A DNA stretch of 64,000 bases from an uncultured Collinsella sp. (GTDB lineage Bacteria; Actinomycetota; Coriobacteriia; Coriobacteriales; Coriobacteriaceae): contig URKG01000006.1 of NCBI GenBank assembly GCA_900548265.1, forward strand, positions 1 to 64,000, in the 5' to 3' direction. The position numbers and the translations under genes were made by a program. Position 1 is the stretch's first letter; each line of letters begins with the position of its first letter. The notes beneath the pieces are model-generated. The model did no database searches. It was given only the letters and a program-made list of their open reading frames with translations, and was not told where the DNA came from. Shown here one piece after another: positions 34,755 to 42,789 of this stretch.

Positions 34755-34876
34755 AAGGTCTCCAAGAATTCGGACCGTAGGCGGCGTTTCGGTCCTAGCT
34801 GCGTTGTCCGGCGTGGAAGCTCGCTAATCGGCTATTATTTGTTTAGACAACCTGAGCTGTAGAGGAGTGACCGGCG

Positions 34877-35815
34877 ATGGTGCAGGGCGCCAAACATATG
34901 AAGAGCAATAACGCCGCGGCCAACGGCGGCTCAAGCCCTCAGCCCAAACCTCAACCAAAGTCCAAGCGCCGTCGCAAGCGGCTGCCGCGCTGGGCCGACC
35001 GGCTCATCACCATCGTCATCATCCTTATTGGCGTGGGCCTTATGACCTGGCCTTGGATCTTGGACCGGCTCGAAGCCTCGGGCGTGTTCAACCAGATCAG
35101 CACAGTGTCCAGCACCGTGGACGCGCTGTCTGCCGAGGAGCGCGAGCGCATCCTGCTCCAGGCGCGCTCCTTTAACGAGCAACTGGCGGGCGAGGCCACC
35201 GAGCTCCCCGCCGACCAGATCGAGCCCTACGCTCAGCAGCTCATCTTTGACCGCGACCCCATGATGAGCTGGGTCGAAATCCCCTCCATCGACGTGAGCA
35301 TGCCTATCTACCACGGCACGAGCGAGGAGGTCCTCATGGCGGGCGTCGGCCACCTGGAGGGCACGAGCCTGCCGGTGGGCGGCACCTCGACGCATTGCGT
35401 GCTCACCGCACACTCGGGCATGCGCAACCTGAGCATGTTCGACGACATCCACTCGCTGGAGCCCGGCGACCTGGTGCTGCTGCACACCATGAACAAGACG
35501 CTCGCCTACAAGATGGTGGACTCCGAGGTGGTGCTGCCCGAGGAGATGGAGTCGCTGACCATCGAGCCCGGCGCCGACAAAGTGACGCTCGTTACCTGCA
35601 CGCCCTACGGCGTGAACGACCATCGCCTGCTGGTGCATTGCGTGCGCACCAAGTACAACAAGAAGGACGTCGACAAGCAAAAGTCACTGGCCGGCCGCCA
35701 CTGGGGCAAGCGCGAGTTTGCCGTGCTCATCGTGGTCGTTGCCATTGTGCTGTTGCTGCTGGACATCGTGATCCACGCGGTCCGCAAGCGCCGCAAGGCC
35801 AAGGCCTCGGCATAA
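34877..35815 (+). CDS. Class C sortase (pilin polymerase)
   Basis: A protein of 312 residues. It has an N-terminal basic cytoplasmic segment and membrane helix (about 42-62), a catalytic domain with His in LTAHSG, Cys in TLVTCTPYG and Arg in NDHRLLV, and a C-terminal membrane helix (about 278-298) with a basic tail. Two membrane anchors plus TLxTC is the class C signature; a lid-like DRDPMMSW precedes the core. It joins pilin subunits through their LPXTG-like signals and pilin lysines at the outer face of the membrane. The ATG at 34877 follows GAGGAG. It is separated from its probable substrates by a 2-kb insert, so it is transcribed separately. Confidence 0.92.
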   Translation: MVQGAKHMKSNNAAANGGSSPQPKPQPKSKRRRKRLPRWADRLITIVIILIGVGLMTWPWILDRLEASGVFNQISTVSSTVDALSAEERERILLQARSFNEQLAGEATELPADQIEPYAQQLIFDRDPMMSWVEIPSIDVSMPIYHGTSEEVLMAGVGHLEGTSLPVGGTSTHCVLTAHSGMRNLSMFDDIHSLEPGDLVLLHTMNKTLAYKMVDSEVVLPEEMESLTIEPGADKVTLVTCTPYGVNDHRLLVHCVRTKYNKKDVDKQKSLAGRHWGKREFAVLIVVVAIVLLLLDIVIHAVRKRRKAKASA

Positions 35816-35828
35816 GACATCGTTCAGA

Positions 35829-35863
35829 ACCACCACAATGGGGACAGGCACCTTTGTGGTGGT
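35829..35863. repeat. CCACCACAATGG hairpin, copy 5
   Basis: Stem ACCACCACAA/TTGTGGTGGT around a core containing GGGGACAGGCACC. It starts 13 bp after the sortase stop codon and may be its terminator. Confidence 0.82.
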
Positions 35864-35873
35864 CGGGGCTTCC

Positions 35874-35938
35874 AAACCATCACAACATTCGATGATAATC
35901 TCGATTTTGACGAAAAGCGTCGAATGTTGTGATGGTTT
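35874..35938. repeat. 65-bp palindromic element, copy 4 (inverted)
   Basis: Identical 19-bp arms; the centre is in the orientation of copy 3. It is followed by TGCGTTTCGGG, similar to the base context after copies 2 and 3 (TGCGT). The rest of the gap to 36119 is without a gene; TATACT at 36079 may be the gatC -10. Confidence 0.95.
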
Positions 35939-36119
35939 GCGTTTCGGGCGGGACGGTTTTCGCTATGGACGGTGCGGTTTCGCTGCAGAACCGCCAGCCC
36001 GCCGCCTGCCAGCCCGCCGCCCCCGTTACGTTTTCGCTGCATTTAGGTAAAGCACCTGCTCCAAGCGGCGTTGCCTTGTATACTAGAGCGGTTTAACTGT
36101 TATGCGGAAGGGAGCGCCT

Positions 36120-36431
36120 ATGGCACTCAGCGAGAAAGACGTGCGCGGCATCGCCGAGTACGCAAAGATCGCACTGACCGATGACGAGCTCACCCAGATG
36201 ACGTCCTACCTGAACGACGCCGTCCAGATGCTCGAGCCCGTCTTGCAATATGACTTGCCCGACGTGGAGCCCACGTTCCATCCCATCGGAAGCCTGTCCA
36301 ACGTGATGGGCGACGACCAGCGCGAGCCCGAGCGCGACCTGCCGCTCGACGTGGCGCTCGAAAACGCCGGCAGCGCGCGCGACCGCTACTTCCGCGTGCC
36401 GTCCATTTTGGGAGAGGGGGTGAGCGAGTAA
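36120..36431 (+). CDS. gatC: Asp/Glu-tRNA amidotransferase subunit C
   Basis: A protein of 103 residues. Family features are LSEKDVRGIAEYAKIALTDDEL, then LNDAVQMLEPVLQYDLPDVEPTFHP, and C-terminal REPERDLPLDVALENA and RDRYFRVPSIL. GatC wraps around GatA and stabilises GatA-GatB in the complex that converts Glu-tRNA(Gln) or Asp-tRNA(Asn) to the amide form. The ATG at 36120 follows GAAGGGAG. It overlaps gatA by one base (TAATG). First gene of gatCAB. Confidence 0.93.
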   Translation: MALSEKDVRGIAEYAKIALTDDELTQMTSYLNDAVQMLEPVLQYDLPDVEPTFHPIGSLSNVMGDDQREPERDLPLDVALENAGSARDRYFRVPSILGEGVSE

Positions 36432-37945
36432 TGGCGCTAAGCTTCGATTCCCTTACCGCTGCTCAGATCGCCGCAGGCGTTGCCGCCGGTGACTTTACCG
36501 CTACCGAGGTGGCCCGGGCCTCCCTTGCCGCCATCGAGGCGCGCGAGGGCGGGGTCCAGGCATTCCTGCAGGTGGCGCCCGAGCTTGCGCTCGAGGCCGC
36601 TGCGCGCGTGGATGCCGACCGTGCCGCCGGAAAGCCGCTGCCCCCGCTCGCGGGCGTGCCGCTGGCCATCAAGGACAACATGAACCTCGTGGGCACGCGC
36701 ACCACCTGCGCTTCCCGCATGCTCGAGAACTACCAGAGCGTCTACACCGCTACCTGCGTCCAGCGGATGCTCGATGCCGGCTGCCTGCCCATGGGCAAGG
36801 CCAACATGGACGAGTTTGCCTTTGGCAGCTCCACCGAGAGCTCGGCGTTCCACCGCACCAACAACCCCTGGGATACCGAGCGCGTGCCCGGCGGCTCTTC
36901 GGGCGGTTCCGCTGCCGCCGTCGCCGCGGGCGAGGTCGCGCTCTCGCTGGGCTCGGACACCGGTGGCTCCATTCGCCAGCCGGCGTCGCTGTGCGGCGTG
37001 GTGGGCTTTAAGCCCACGTATGGCGCCGTGAGCCGTTACGGCGTGGTTGCCTTTGGCTCGTCGCTCGACCAGGTGGGCCCCTTTGGCCGTACGGTCGAGG
37101 ATGTCGCGCTGGCCATGAACGCGCTTACCGGCGCGGGCCACGATCCGTACGACTGCACCAGTCAGGATTGCGCCGTCGACTTTACCGAGCATCTTAACGA
37201 CAGCATCGAGGGCAAGCGCGTGGGCATCATCCCTGCGTTTATGGAGGCCGAGGGCCTGACGCCCGAGGTCAAGGCCGCTGTTCAGCGCGCCGCCCAGGAG
37301 CTGCAGAACCAGGGCGCCGAGCTGGTCGAGGTCGACCTGCCGCACCTGGATGCCGCCATCGCCGCCTACTACGTCATCGGCCCGGCCGAGGCGTTCTCCA
37401 ACCTGGCACGTTTCGACGGCATTCGCTATGGCTACCAGGAGGAGGGCTGCGCCAACCTGTCCGACCAGAGCTCGCTTTCGCGCGCCCACGGCTTTGGTGC
37501 CGAGGCCAAGCGCCGTCAGATGCTCGGCGCCTACCTGCTGAGCTCGGGCGTGTACGACAAGTACTACTACGCTGCGCAAAAGGCCCGCACGCTCATCACG
37601 CAGGACTACGACGCCGCGTATGCCAAGGTTGACACCATCCTCATGCCCGCCTCGCCGCGCACGGCCTTTAAGTTTGGCGAGATCAGCGGCCCCACGCAGA
37701 TGTACCTCTCCGACCTGTACACCATTTCGCTCAACATTTGCGGCAACGGTGGCATCTCGGTGCCACTGGGCCTGGGCGAGGATACTCAGCTGCCCGTTTC
37801 TGCCCAGCTGGTTGGTCCGGCCTTTAAGGACCGTCAGCTGCTCACGTTTGCCCGCGCCCTGGAGCGCGGCTTTGCCGATGCCGCCACGGGTGCGCCCGCG
37901 CTTTCCGTCGCGCCCGATTTTGCCGGGAAGGGAGGCGAGCTGTAA
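36431..37945 (+). CDS. gatA: Asp/Glu-tRNA amidotransferase subunit A
   Basis: A protein of 504 residues. Amidase-signature enzyme that releases ammonia from glutamine. The catalytic Lys lies in GVPLAIKDNM; the Ser-cis-Ser-Lys amidase signature is in GGSSGGSAAAVAAGE and GSDTGGSIRQPASLCG. Length and order match GatA throughout. It overlaps gatC and gatB by one base each, indicating coupled translation. Confidence 0.97.
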   Translation: MALSFDSLTAAQIAAGVAAGDFTATEVARASLAAIEAREGGVQAFLQVAPELALEAAARVDADRAAGKPLPPLAGVPLAIKDNMNLVGTRTTCASRMLENYQSVYTATCVQRMLDAGCLPMGKANMDEFAFGSSTESSAFHRTNNPWDTERVPGGSSGGSAAAVAAGEVALSLGSDTGGSIRQPASLCGVVGFKPTYGAVSRYGVVAFGSSLDQVGPFGRTVEDVALAMNALTGAGHDPYDCTSQDCAVDFTEHLNDSIEGKRVGIIPAFMEAEGLTPEVKAAVQRAAQELQNQGAELVEVDLPHLDAAIAAYYVIGPAEAFSNLARFDGIRYGYQEEGCANLSDQSSLSRAHGFGAEAKRRQMLGAYLLSSGVYDKYYYAAQKARTLITQDYDAAYAKVDTILMPASPRTAFKFGEISGPTQMYLSDLYTISLNICGNGGISVPLGLGEDTQLPVSAQLVGPAFKDRQLLTFARALERGFADAATGAPALSVAPDFAGKGGEL

Positions 37946-39621
37946 TGAAGGAGCTTTCCGAGGTCCTGCAGGATTGGGAGGCCGTGATCGGCCTGGAGAT
38001 CCATACCGAGCTCACCGCACTCGATACCAAGATGTTCTGCAACTGCAAACTCAGCCACGATGACGAGCCCAACGCCAACGTGTGCCCGGTGTGCCTGGGC
38101 CTGCCCGGCGCCCTGCCGGTGCCCAACAAGCGCGCCATCGAGAGCATCGTCAAGGCGGGTCTTGCCACCAACTGCGAGATCCAGCGCCACTCGATGTTCT
38201 ACCGCAAGCACTACTTCTATCCCGATATGGCCAAGAACTTCCAGACCACGCAAGGTCCGGTCGCCTTTGCCATGTACGGTCACCTTGATCTGGATGTGAC
38301 CGGTCGCGGTGCCGCCGAGCGCCCCGACTGCGCGTTTGGCGAGGCCGAGGCCCAGAGCCTGGCGAGCGCCTCGGCCAACGCCGAGGGCCTGTCTACGTCC
38401 ATGACGTCGACCATGCGCGAGGGCAATCAGCGTGCCGGCCATCTGGCCAGCTATGACGCGTCCAACCTGCAGATGCCCGAGCGTCGCGAGGACGGTTCCT
38501 ACACGGTGCCCATCCGCATCCTGCGCATCCACATGGAGGAGGACGCCGCCAAGATGGTCCACGTGGGCGGCGCCGAGGGCCGCATTACCGCCGCGGCTGA
38601 GTCGCTCGTCGACTACAACCGCTGCGGCACGCCTTTGATTGAGCTCGTGACTGAGCCCGATCTGCGCACGCCCGAGGAAGCGCGCCTGTTTATGGAAAAG
38701 CTCCGTCGCATCTTTGTGACGCTGGGTATTTCGGACTGCTCCATGGAGAAGGGCTCCATGCGCTGCGACGGCAACGTGTCGCTGCGCCGCCGCGGCGAGA
38801 CCAAGCTGGGCACCAAGACCGAGCTCAAGAACCTCAACTCGTTTAAGAGCCTGCACGATGGCCTTGCCTACGAGATTTGCCGTCAGGCCGAGGTGCTCGA
38901 GGAGGGCGGCATCATCTATCAGGAGACCCGCCACTGGGAGCCCAGCCGCAAGCGCACCGTGGTCATGCGTGTGAAGGAAACGGCCGACGACTATCGTCTG
39001 TTCCCCGATCCCGACCTGGCGCCGTTCGATCTGGACGACGAGTTCATCGACCGCTGCCGTGGCGAGATCCCCGAGCTGCCCGATGCCAAGCGCGCTCGTT
39101 TTGAGGCCGACTTTGGCATTAAGGCGGCCGACGCCGAGCAGATTGCCGGCGACCCCGAGTTTGCCGAGTTCTTTGAGGCCGCTGCTGCCGGTATGGCCGG
39201 CAAGGAGGCCCAGACGGTTGCAAACCTGCTGGTGAACGAGATGATCGCCTACCTTAAGGGTGCGGGTGTCTCGCTGACCGAGTCCGGTATTGCGCCGGCT
39301 CAGGTGGCAGCGCTTGCCAAGCTGCTGGCGACCGATGCCATCAGTTCCAACCAGGCTCACGAGGTCTTTGAGGCCATGGCCCAGACCGGCGACGATCCCA
39401 ACAAGATCGTCGACGAGCGCGGTATGCGTCAGGTGAGCGATGCCGGTGCGCTGCAGCCGATTGTGGACGAGGTGCTGGCAAACTGTGCCGATCAGGCGCA
39501 GCAGTATCGTGACGGCAACCAGAAGGTCATCGGCTTTTTGGTGGGCCAGTGCATGAAGGCGAGCCGCGGCAAGGGCAACCCGAAGCTCTTCAACGAGTTG
39601 CTGAGAACGTCGCTCTCGTAA
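37945..39621 (+). CDS. gatB: Asp/Glu-tRNA amidotransferase subunit B
   Basis: A protein of 558 residues. GatB phosphorylates the misacylated tRNA carboxylate and uses ammonia from GatA. Signatures are WEAVIGLEIHTEL, the zinc Cys set FCNCKLSH then CPVCLGLPG, HYFYPDMAKNFQTTQ, RIHMEEDAAKMVH, and the C-terminal helical/YqeY domain ending GQCMKASRGKGNP. It is longer than most bacterial GatB (about 480), mainly through an extended central segment around AERPDCAFGEAEAQSLASAS. The last gene of the operon. Confidence 0.97.
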   Translation: MKELSEVLQDWEAVIGLEIHTELTALDTKMFCNCKLSHDDEPNANVCPVCLGLPGALPVPNKRAIESIVKAGLATNCEIQRHSMFYRKHYFYPDMAKNFQTTQGPVAFAMYGHLDLDVTGRGAAERPDCAFGEAEAQSLASASANAEGLSTSMTSTMREGNQRAGHLASYDASNLQMPERREDGSYTVPIRILRIHMEEDAAKMVHVGGAEGRITAAAESLVDYNRCGTPLIELVTEPDLRTPEEARLFMEKLRRIFVTLGISDCSMEKGSMRCDGNVSLRRRGETKLGTKTELKNLNSFKSLHDGLAYEICRQAEVLEEGGIIYQETRHWEPSRKRTVVMRVKETADDYRLFPDPDLAPFDLDDEFIDRCRGEIPELPDAKRARFEADFGIKAADAEQIAGDPEFAEFFEAAAAGMAGKEAQTVANLLVNEMIAYLKGAGVSLTESGIAPAQVAALAKLLATDAISSNQAHEVFEAMAQTGDDPNKIVDERGMRQVSDAGALQPIVDEVLANCADQAQQYRDGNQKVIGFLVGQCMKASRGKGNPKLFNELLRTSLS

Positions 39622-39624
39622 GCG

Positions 39625-39766
39625 GGAACTCGGGAGCCCCGGCAGGGCGGGTGCTTCCTCAAAATTTCGAACAGTCCTGCGCAAGACGAAGGCCACATTA
39701 AGTGGCCTTCTTTGCGTGCGGAACTCATTTTGAGCAAACACCCGCCCTGCCGGGGCTCCCGGGTTC
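39625..39766. repeat. GGAGCCCCGG-armed palindrome with inner terminator
   Basis: Outer arms of about 40 bp (GAACTCGGGAGCCCCGGCAG onward) are near-perfect inverted copies. Inside is a second hairpin GAAGGCCACATTAAGTGGCC, then TTCTTTG, a fair terminator for gatCAB. A related element in reverse orientation is at 60034-60167. Confidence 0.9.
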
Positions 39767-39813
39767 TGCAACGACTCGGCCGTTCGGGTCAGGTGGGCTG
39801 AATGGAATAGAGT

Positions 39814-39845
39814 GAATGAGGGCGCCGATGGCGCCCTCATTCTTT
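39814..39845. terminator. Convergent terminator, gatB / araC-type gene
   Basis: GAATGAGGGCGCC/GGCGCCCTCATTC stem with TTTAT on the plus strand, at the convergent end of the AraC-type gene. Confidence 0.85.
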
Positions 39846-40848
39846 ATATATGTTGGGAGCGCCAGGTGGTGGGGGTGGTGCCGGTGTGTTGCTTGAAGGC
39901 TTGGGCGAAGGCGGCCTGTTGAGGGTAGCCTAGACGCTCTGCCACCTGCGCTATTGTGAGCGCGCTATCGGCCAAAAGGTCCTTTGCTCGCTCCATACGG
40001 CGTCTGCGAATGTAGGTGCCCAGGGACTCGCCAGTTTGGGCCTTAAAGGTGGCGCATAGTTTGGAGCGGCTTGTGTAGAGCCTCTCGGCCACCTCGTTGA
40101 TACCCACACGTCTGCCTTTGTCGAGCGCGCGCTCAATCATTGCCGTTGCTTCTTCGGCAATGGTTATGCTGACGCGTGTGTCTGCCGCCTGCCGCGCCTG
40201 CTTGTGGGCCGCGCGCGAACAGGCGAGCTCCGCGACCATGGTCTCCACGATGCCCTGCATATAGACGTGTCCGCCTACGGTGCGAGCGCGGTCCTCGTTA
40301 ACCCGGCGCAGCGTGTGGCAGATGGCAGACGTCGCTTCCTCGTGCCATGGCTCGGCAAACGCCTCAAAGATTCCCGCGAACTCGGTGGGATAGCGGTGCT
40401 CCAGTTCGTCAAAATATCCAGGCAAAAAGAGCACCGAGCGCGAGTGATAGAGCTCCCCCGCAAACAGCGGGCTTAATTCCTCGCCACAGTTATCTTGGAT
40501 AAAGCTGCAAACGGCATTGTTTGGCCACGGTCCATGCAATGGTTTGAGGTTCGCGGGCGTTATGCCAGCCTCGGGCATGCATGTAAGTGTGGGCGCGCTG
40601 ACCTCGCTCACGCAGGCATATGGCTCGGGTGTGTATTCGGCCAGGTACATATCGTGCGTCGGGGTGATGAAATGCTCCATGACGATGCAGGCAGGGGAGA
40701 GGGGCATGATCCATGCGCGTCCGTGCGCCCGATCGTTTGCCACCTCGCCGGTGAAGACAGCGCCCTTGCCGGAAAGCTCCAGGCCAAACTGCTCAAACTG
40801 TGGTGCGTAGAGCTCGGTTATGTCGGTCGCTGCCCGCCGTATTTGCAA
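39844..40848 (-). CDS. AraC-family transcriptional regulator
   Basis: A protein of 334 residues. The C-terminal 100 residues carry two HTH motifs: INEVAERLYTSRSKLCATFKAQTGESLGTYIRRRRM and LTIAQVAERLGYPQQAAFAQAFKQHTGTTPTTWR. The N-terminal 220 residues are a cysteine-containing ligand-sensing part without a recognised cupin. It is divergent from an ABC exporter pair, a layout reminiscent of AraC-controlled siderophore/peptide ABC systems such as ybtA-ybtPQ. The start appears to be TTG at 40848 with AAAGGGA upstream. Ligand and target are inferred from position only. Confidence 0.88.
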   Translation of the reverse strand: MQIRRAATDITELYAPQFEQFGLELSGKGAVFTGEVANDRAHGRAWIMPLSPACIVMEHFITPTHDMYLAEYTPEPYACVSEVSAPTLTCMPEAGITPANLKPLHGPWPNNAVCSFIQDNCGEELSPLFAGELYHSRSVLFLPGYFDELEHRYPTEFAGIFEAFAEPWHEEATSAICHTLRRVNEDRARTVGGHVYMQGIVETMVAELACSRAAHKQARQAADTRVSITIAEEATAMIERALDKGRRVGINEVAERLYTSRSKLCATFKAQTGESLGTYIRRRRMERAKDLLADSALTIAQVAERLGYPQQAAFAQAFKQHTGTTPTTWRSQHI

Positions 40849-40962
40849 AAGCGTCCCTTTCCTTTGCAGAAACGTCCACGCCTGGCTTGATTGTGAGCCA
40901 TGGCTAACACATCAATGATAAGTTCATTACGGTTAACTCTCAAGCCGTTAGAAAGGAATCTC

Positions 40963-42789
40963 ATGGCAAAGGGATCAAAAAGGGAAGGTGGAGGCATCGG
41001 CGAGTTGCTCGCGTATGCCGGTGACCGTAAATTCCTAACGTATTTGGGCATGGCGCTCTCGGCGCTCTCGCAGCTGCTGAGCTTTGGCCCGTACGTGTGC
41101 ATTTGGCTTGTCGCTCGCGACCTGATCGCCGTGGCACCTAACTGGAGCGAAGCCTGCGACATCGCGATGTATGGCTGGTGGGCCGTGGGGTTTGCGCTGG
41201 CAAGCATCGTAGCTTATTTCGTGGGGCTCATGTGCACGCACCTGTCTGCGTTTCGCTGCGCGTCCAATATCCGCAAGACTACGAGCGAGCACCTGCTTAA
41301 GCTGCCGCTCGGCTACTTTGACACGCACGCCACCGGTGAGCTGCGCCGTATTGTAGACGGATGCGCCGCCTCCACCGAGACCCTGCTCGCGCACATGCTG
41401 CCCGATATCGCCGGCGCCGCCGCCATGGTCGTGGGCTTGCTCGTGCTGCTTTTCGCCCTCGATTGGCGCTTGGGCGCGGCATGCCTTATCTCGGTCGTCG
41501 TTTCGTTTGGCGCCATGGCCACCATGATGAGCGGCGAAGGCGCCGAGTTCATGAAGGCCTACATGGGAGCGCTGGTCAAGATGAACAAGACCGGCACCGA
41601 ATACGTACGCGGCATCCCCGTGGTCAAGGTGTTTCAGCAGACGGTCTACTCCTTTAAGGCCTTCCACGATGCAATCGCCGAATACGCCGACATGGCGCAA
41701 AACTATGCGGGCACGTTCTGCCGAGGTCCGCAGGTACTCAACCTTACCGCGCTCAATGGTCTTGTGGCATTCCTGTTGCCCGTGGCGTTGCTGTTGGCGC
41801 CAGGCGAGACGGACTTCGCGCATTTTATGACCAACTTCACGTTTTACGCGATATTTTCGGCCGTGGTACCGACGGCCATGACCAAGCTCATGTTTGTGGG
41901 CGAGGCCTCTCAGATGAGTGCCGATTCGTTGGCTCGTATTCGAAGCGTCATGGATTCCAAGCAGCTCTCCGTGCCCGCCCAACCCAAGCACCCTGCCGGC
42001 AGCGACGTGCGATTTGAGGACGTGAGCTTTACGTACGAGGGCGCCGAGGCACCTGCCGTTAGCCATGTAAGTTTCAGCGTTCCCGCTGGTAGCACCCTCG
42101 CCCTGGTGGGTCCCTCGGGTGGCGGTAAGTCAACCTGCGCAAGCCTGATCCCGCGTTTTTGGGATGTCTCCTCGGGTCGAGTGCTCGTAGGCGGTGTGGA
42201 CGTTCGCGATATGGATCCGCACGAGCTTATGGACCAGGTCGCCTTCGTGTTCCAGACCAACCAGCTGTTCCGGCAAACACTTGCCGACAACGTGCGCGCC
42301 TCCAAGCCTACGGCCACTGACGACGAAGTGCGTGCGGCCCTCTCCGCAGCTCAGTGCGACGACATTGTGGCCAAGCTCCCGCAGGGCATCAATACCATGC
42401 TCGGCGCTGGCGGAGCATATCTTTCGGGCGGCGAGGTCCAGCGCGTGGCGCTCGCCCGCGCGATCCTTAAAGACGCGCCTATCGTGGTGCTCGACGAGGC
42501 CACGGCGTTTGCCGATCCCGAGAACGAGGCGCTCATCCAGCGCGCCTTTAGCAAGCTGGCGGCGGGCCGCACGGTCATTCTGATTGCGCACCGGCTTTCG
42601 ACCGTGGTGGGCGCAGACCAAATCGTGGTGCTCAACCAGGGCAGCGTGCAGGAGTCGGGTACCCATGCCGAGCTGCTGTCCCAAAACGGCCTGTATGCCA
42701 AGATGTGGGCTGAGTACGAGCGGGCCGCGAGTTGGAAGATTACTGCTACGACCGCGGATACCGCCGTCGCGAAGGGAGGCGAGGCCTAA
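40963..42789 (+). CDS. ABC transporter, fused permease-ATPase (half 1)
   Basis: A protein of 608 residues. The six-helix membrane domain occupies about 20-310 and the NBD about 345-580. Walker A is GPSGGGKST, signature YLSGGEVQRVALAR, Walker B VVLDEATAF, H-loop AHRLSTV: all catalytic positions are intact. It most resembles the YbtP/IrtA-like class of half-transporters. It starts at ATG 40963 (GAAAGGA upstream) and is followed directly by a second half-transporter, so the two likely form a heterodimer. The divergent AraC regulator suggests substrate-induced expression. Direction and substrate are not certain. Confidence 0.9.
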   Translation: MAKGSKREGGGIGELLAYAGDRKFLTYLGMALSALSQLLSFGPYVCIWLVARDLIAVAPNWSEACDIAMYGWWAVGFALASIVAYFVGLMCTHLSAFRCASNIRKTTSEHLLKLPLGYFDTHATGELRRIVDGCAASTETLLAHMLPDIAGAAAMVVGLLVLLFALDWRLGAACLISVVVSFGAMATMMSGEGAEFMKAYMGALVKMNKTGTEYVRGIPVVKVFQQTVYSFKAFHDAIAEYADMAQNYAGTFCRGPQVLNLTALNGLVAFLLPVALLLAPGETDFAHFMTNFTFYAIFSAVVPTAMTKLMFVGEASQMSADSLARIRSVMDSKQLSVPAQPKHPAGSDVRFEDVSFTYEGAEAPAVSHVSFSVPAGSTLALVGPSGGGKSTCASLIPRFWDVSSGRVLVGGVDVRDMDPHELMDQVAFVFQTNQLFRQTLADNVRASKPTATDDEVRAALSAAQCDDIVAKLPQGINTMLGAGGAYLSGGEVQRVALARAILKDAPIVVLDEATAFADPENEALIQRAFSKLAAGRTVILIAHRLSTVVGADQIVVLNQGSVQESGTHAELLSQNGLYAKMWAEYERAASWKITATTADTAVAKGGEA

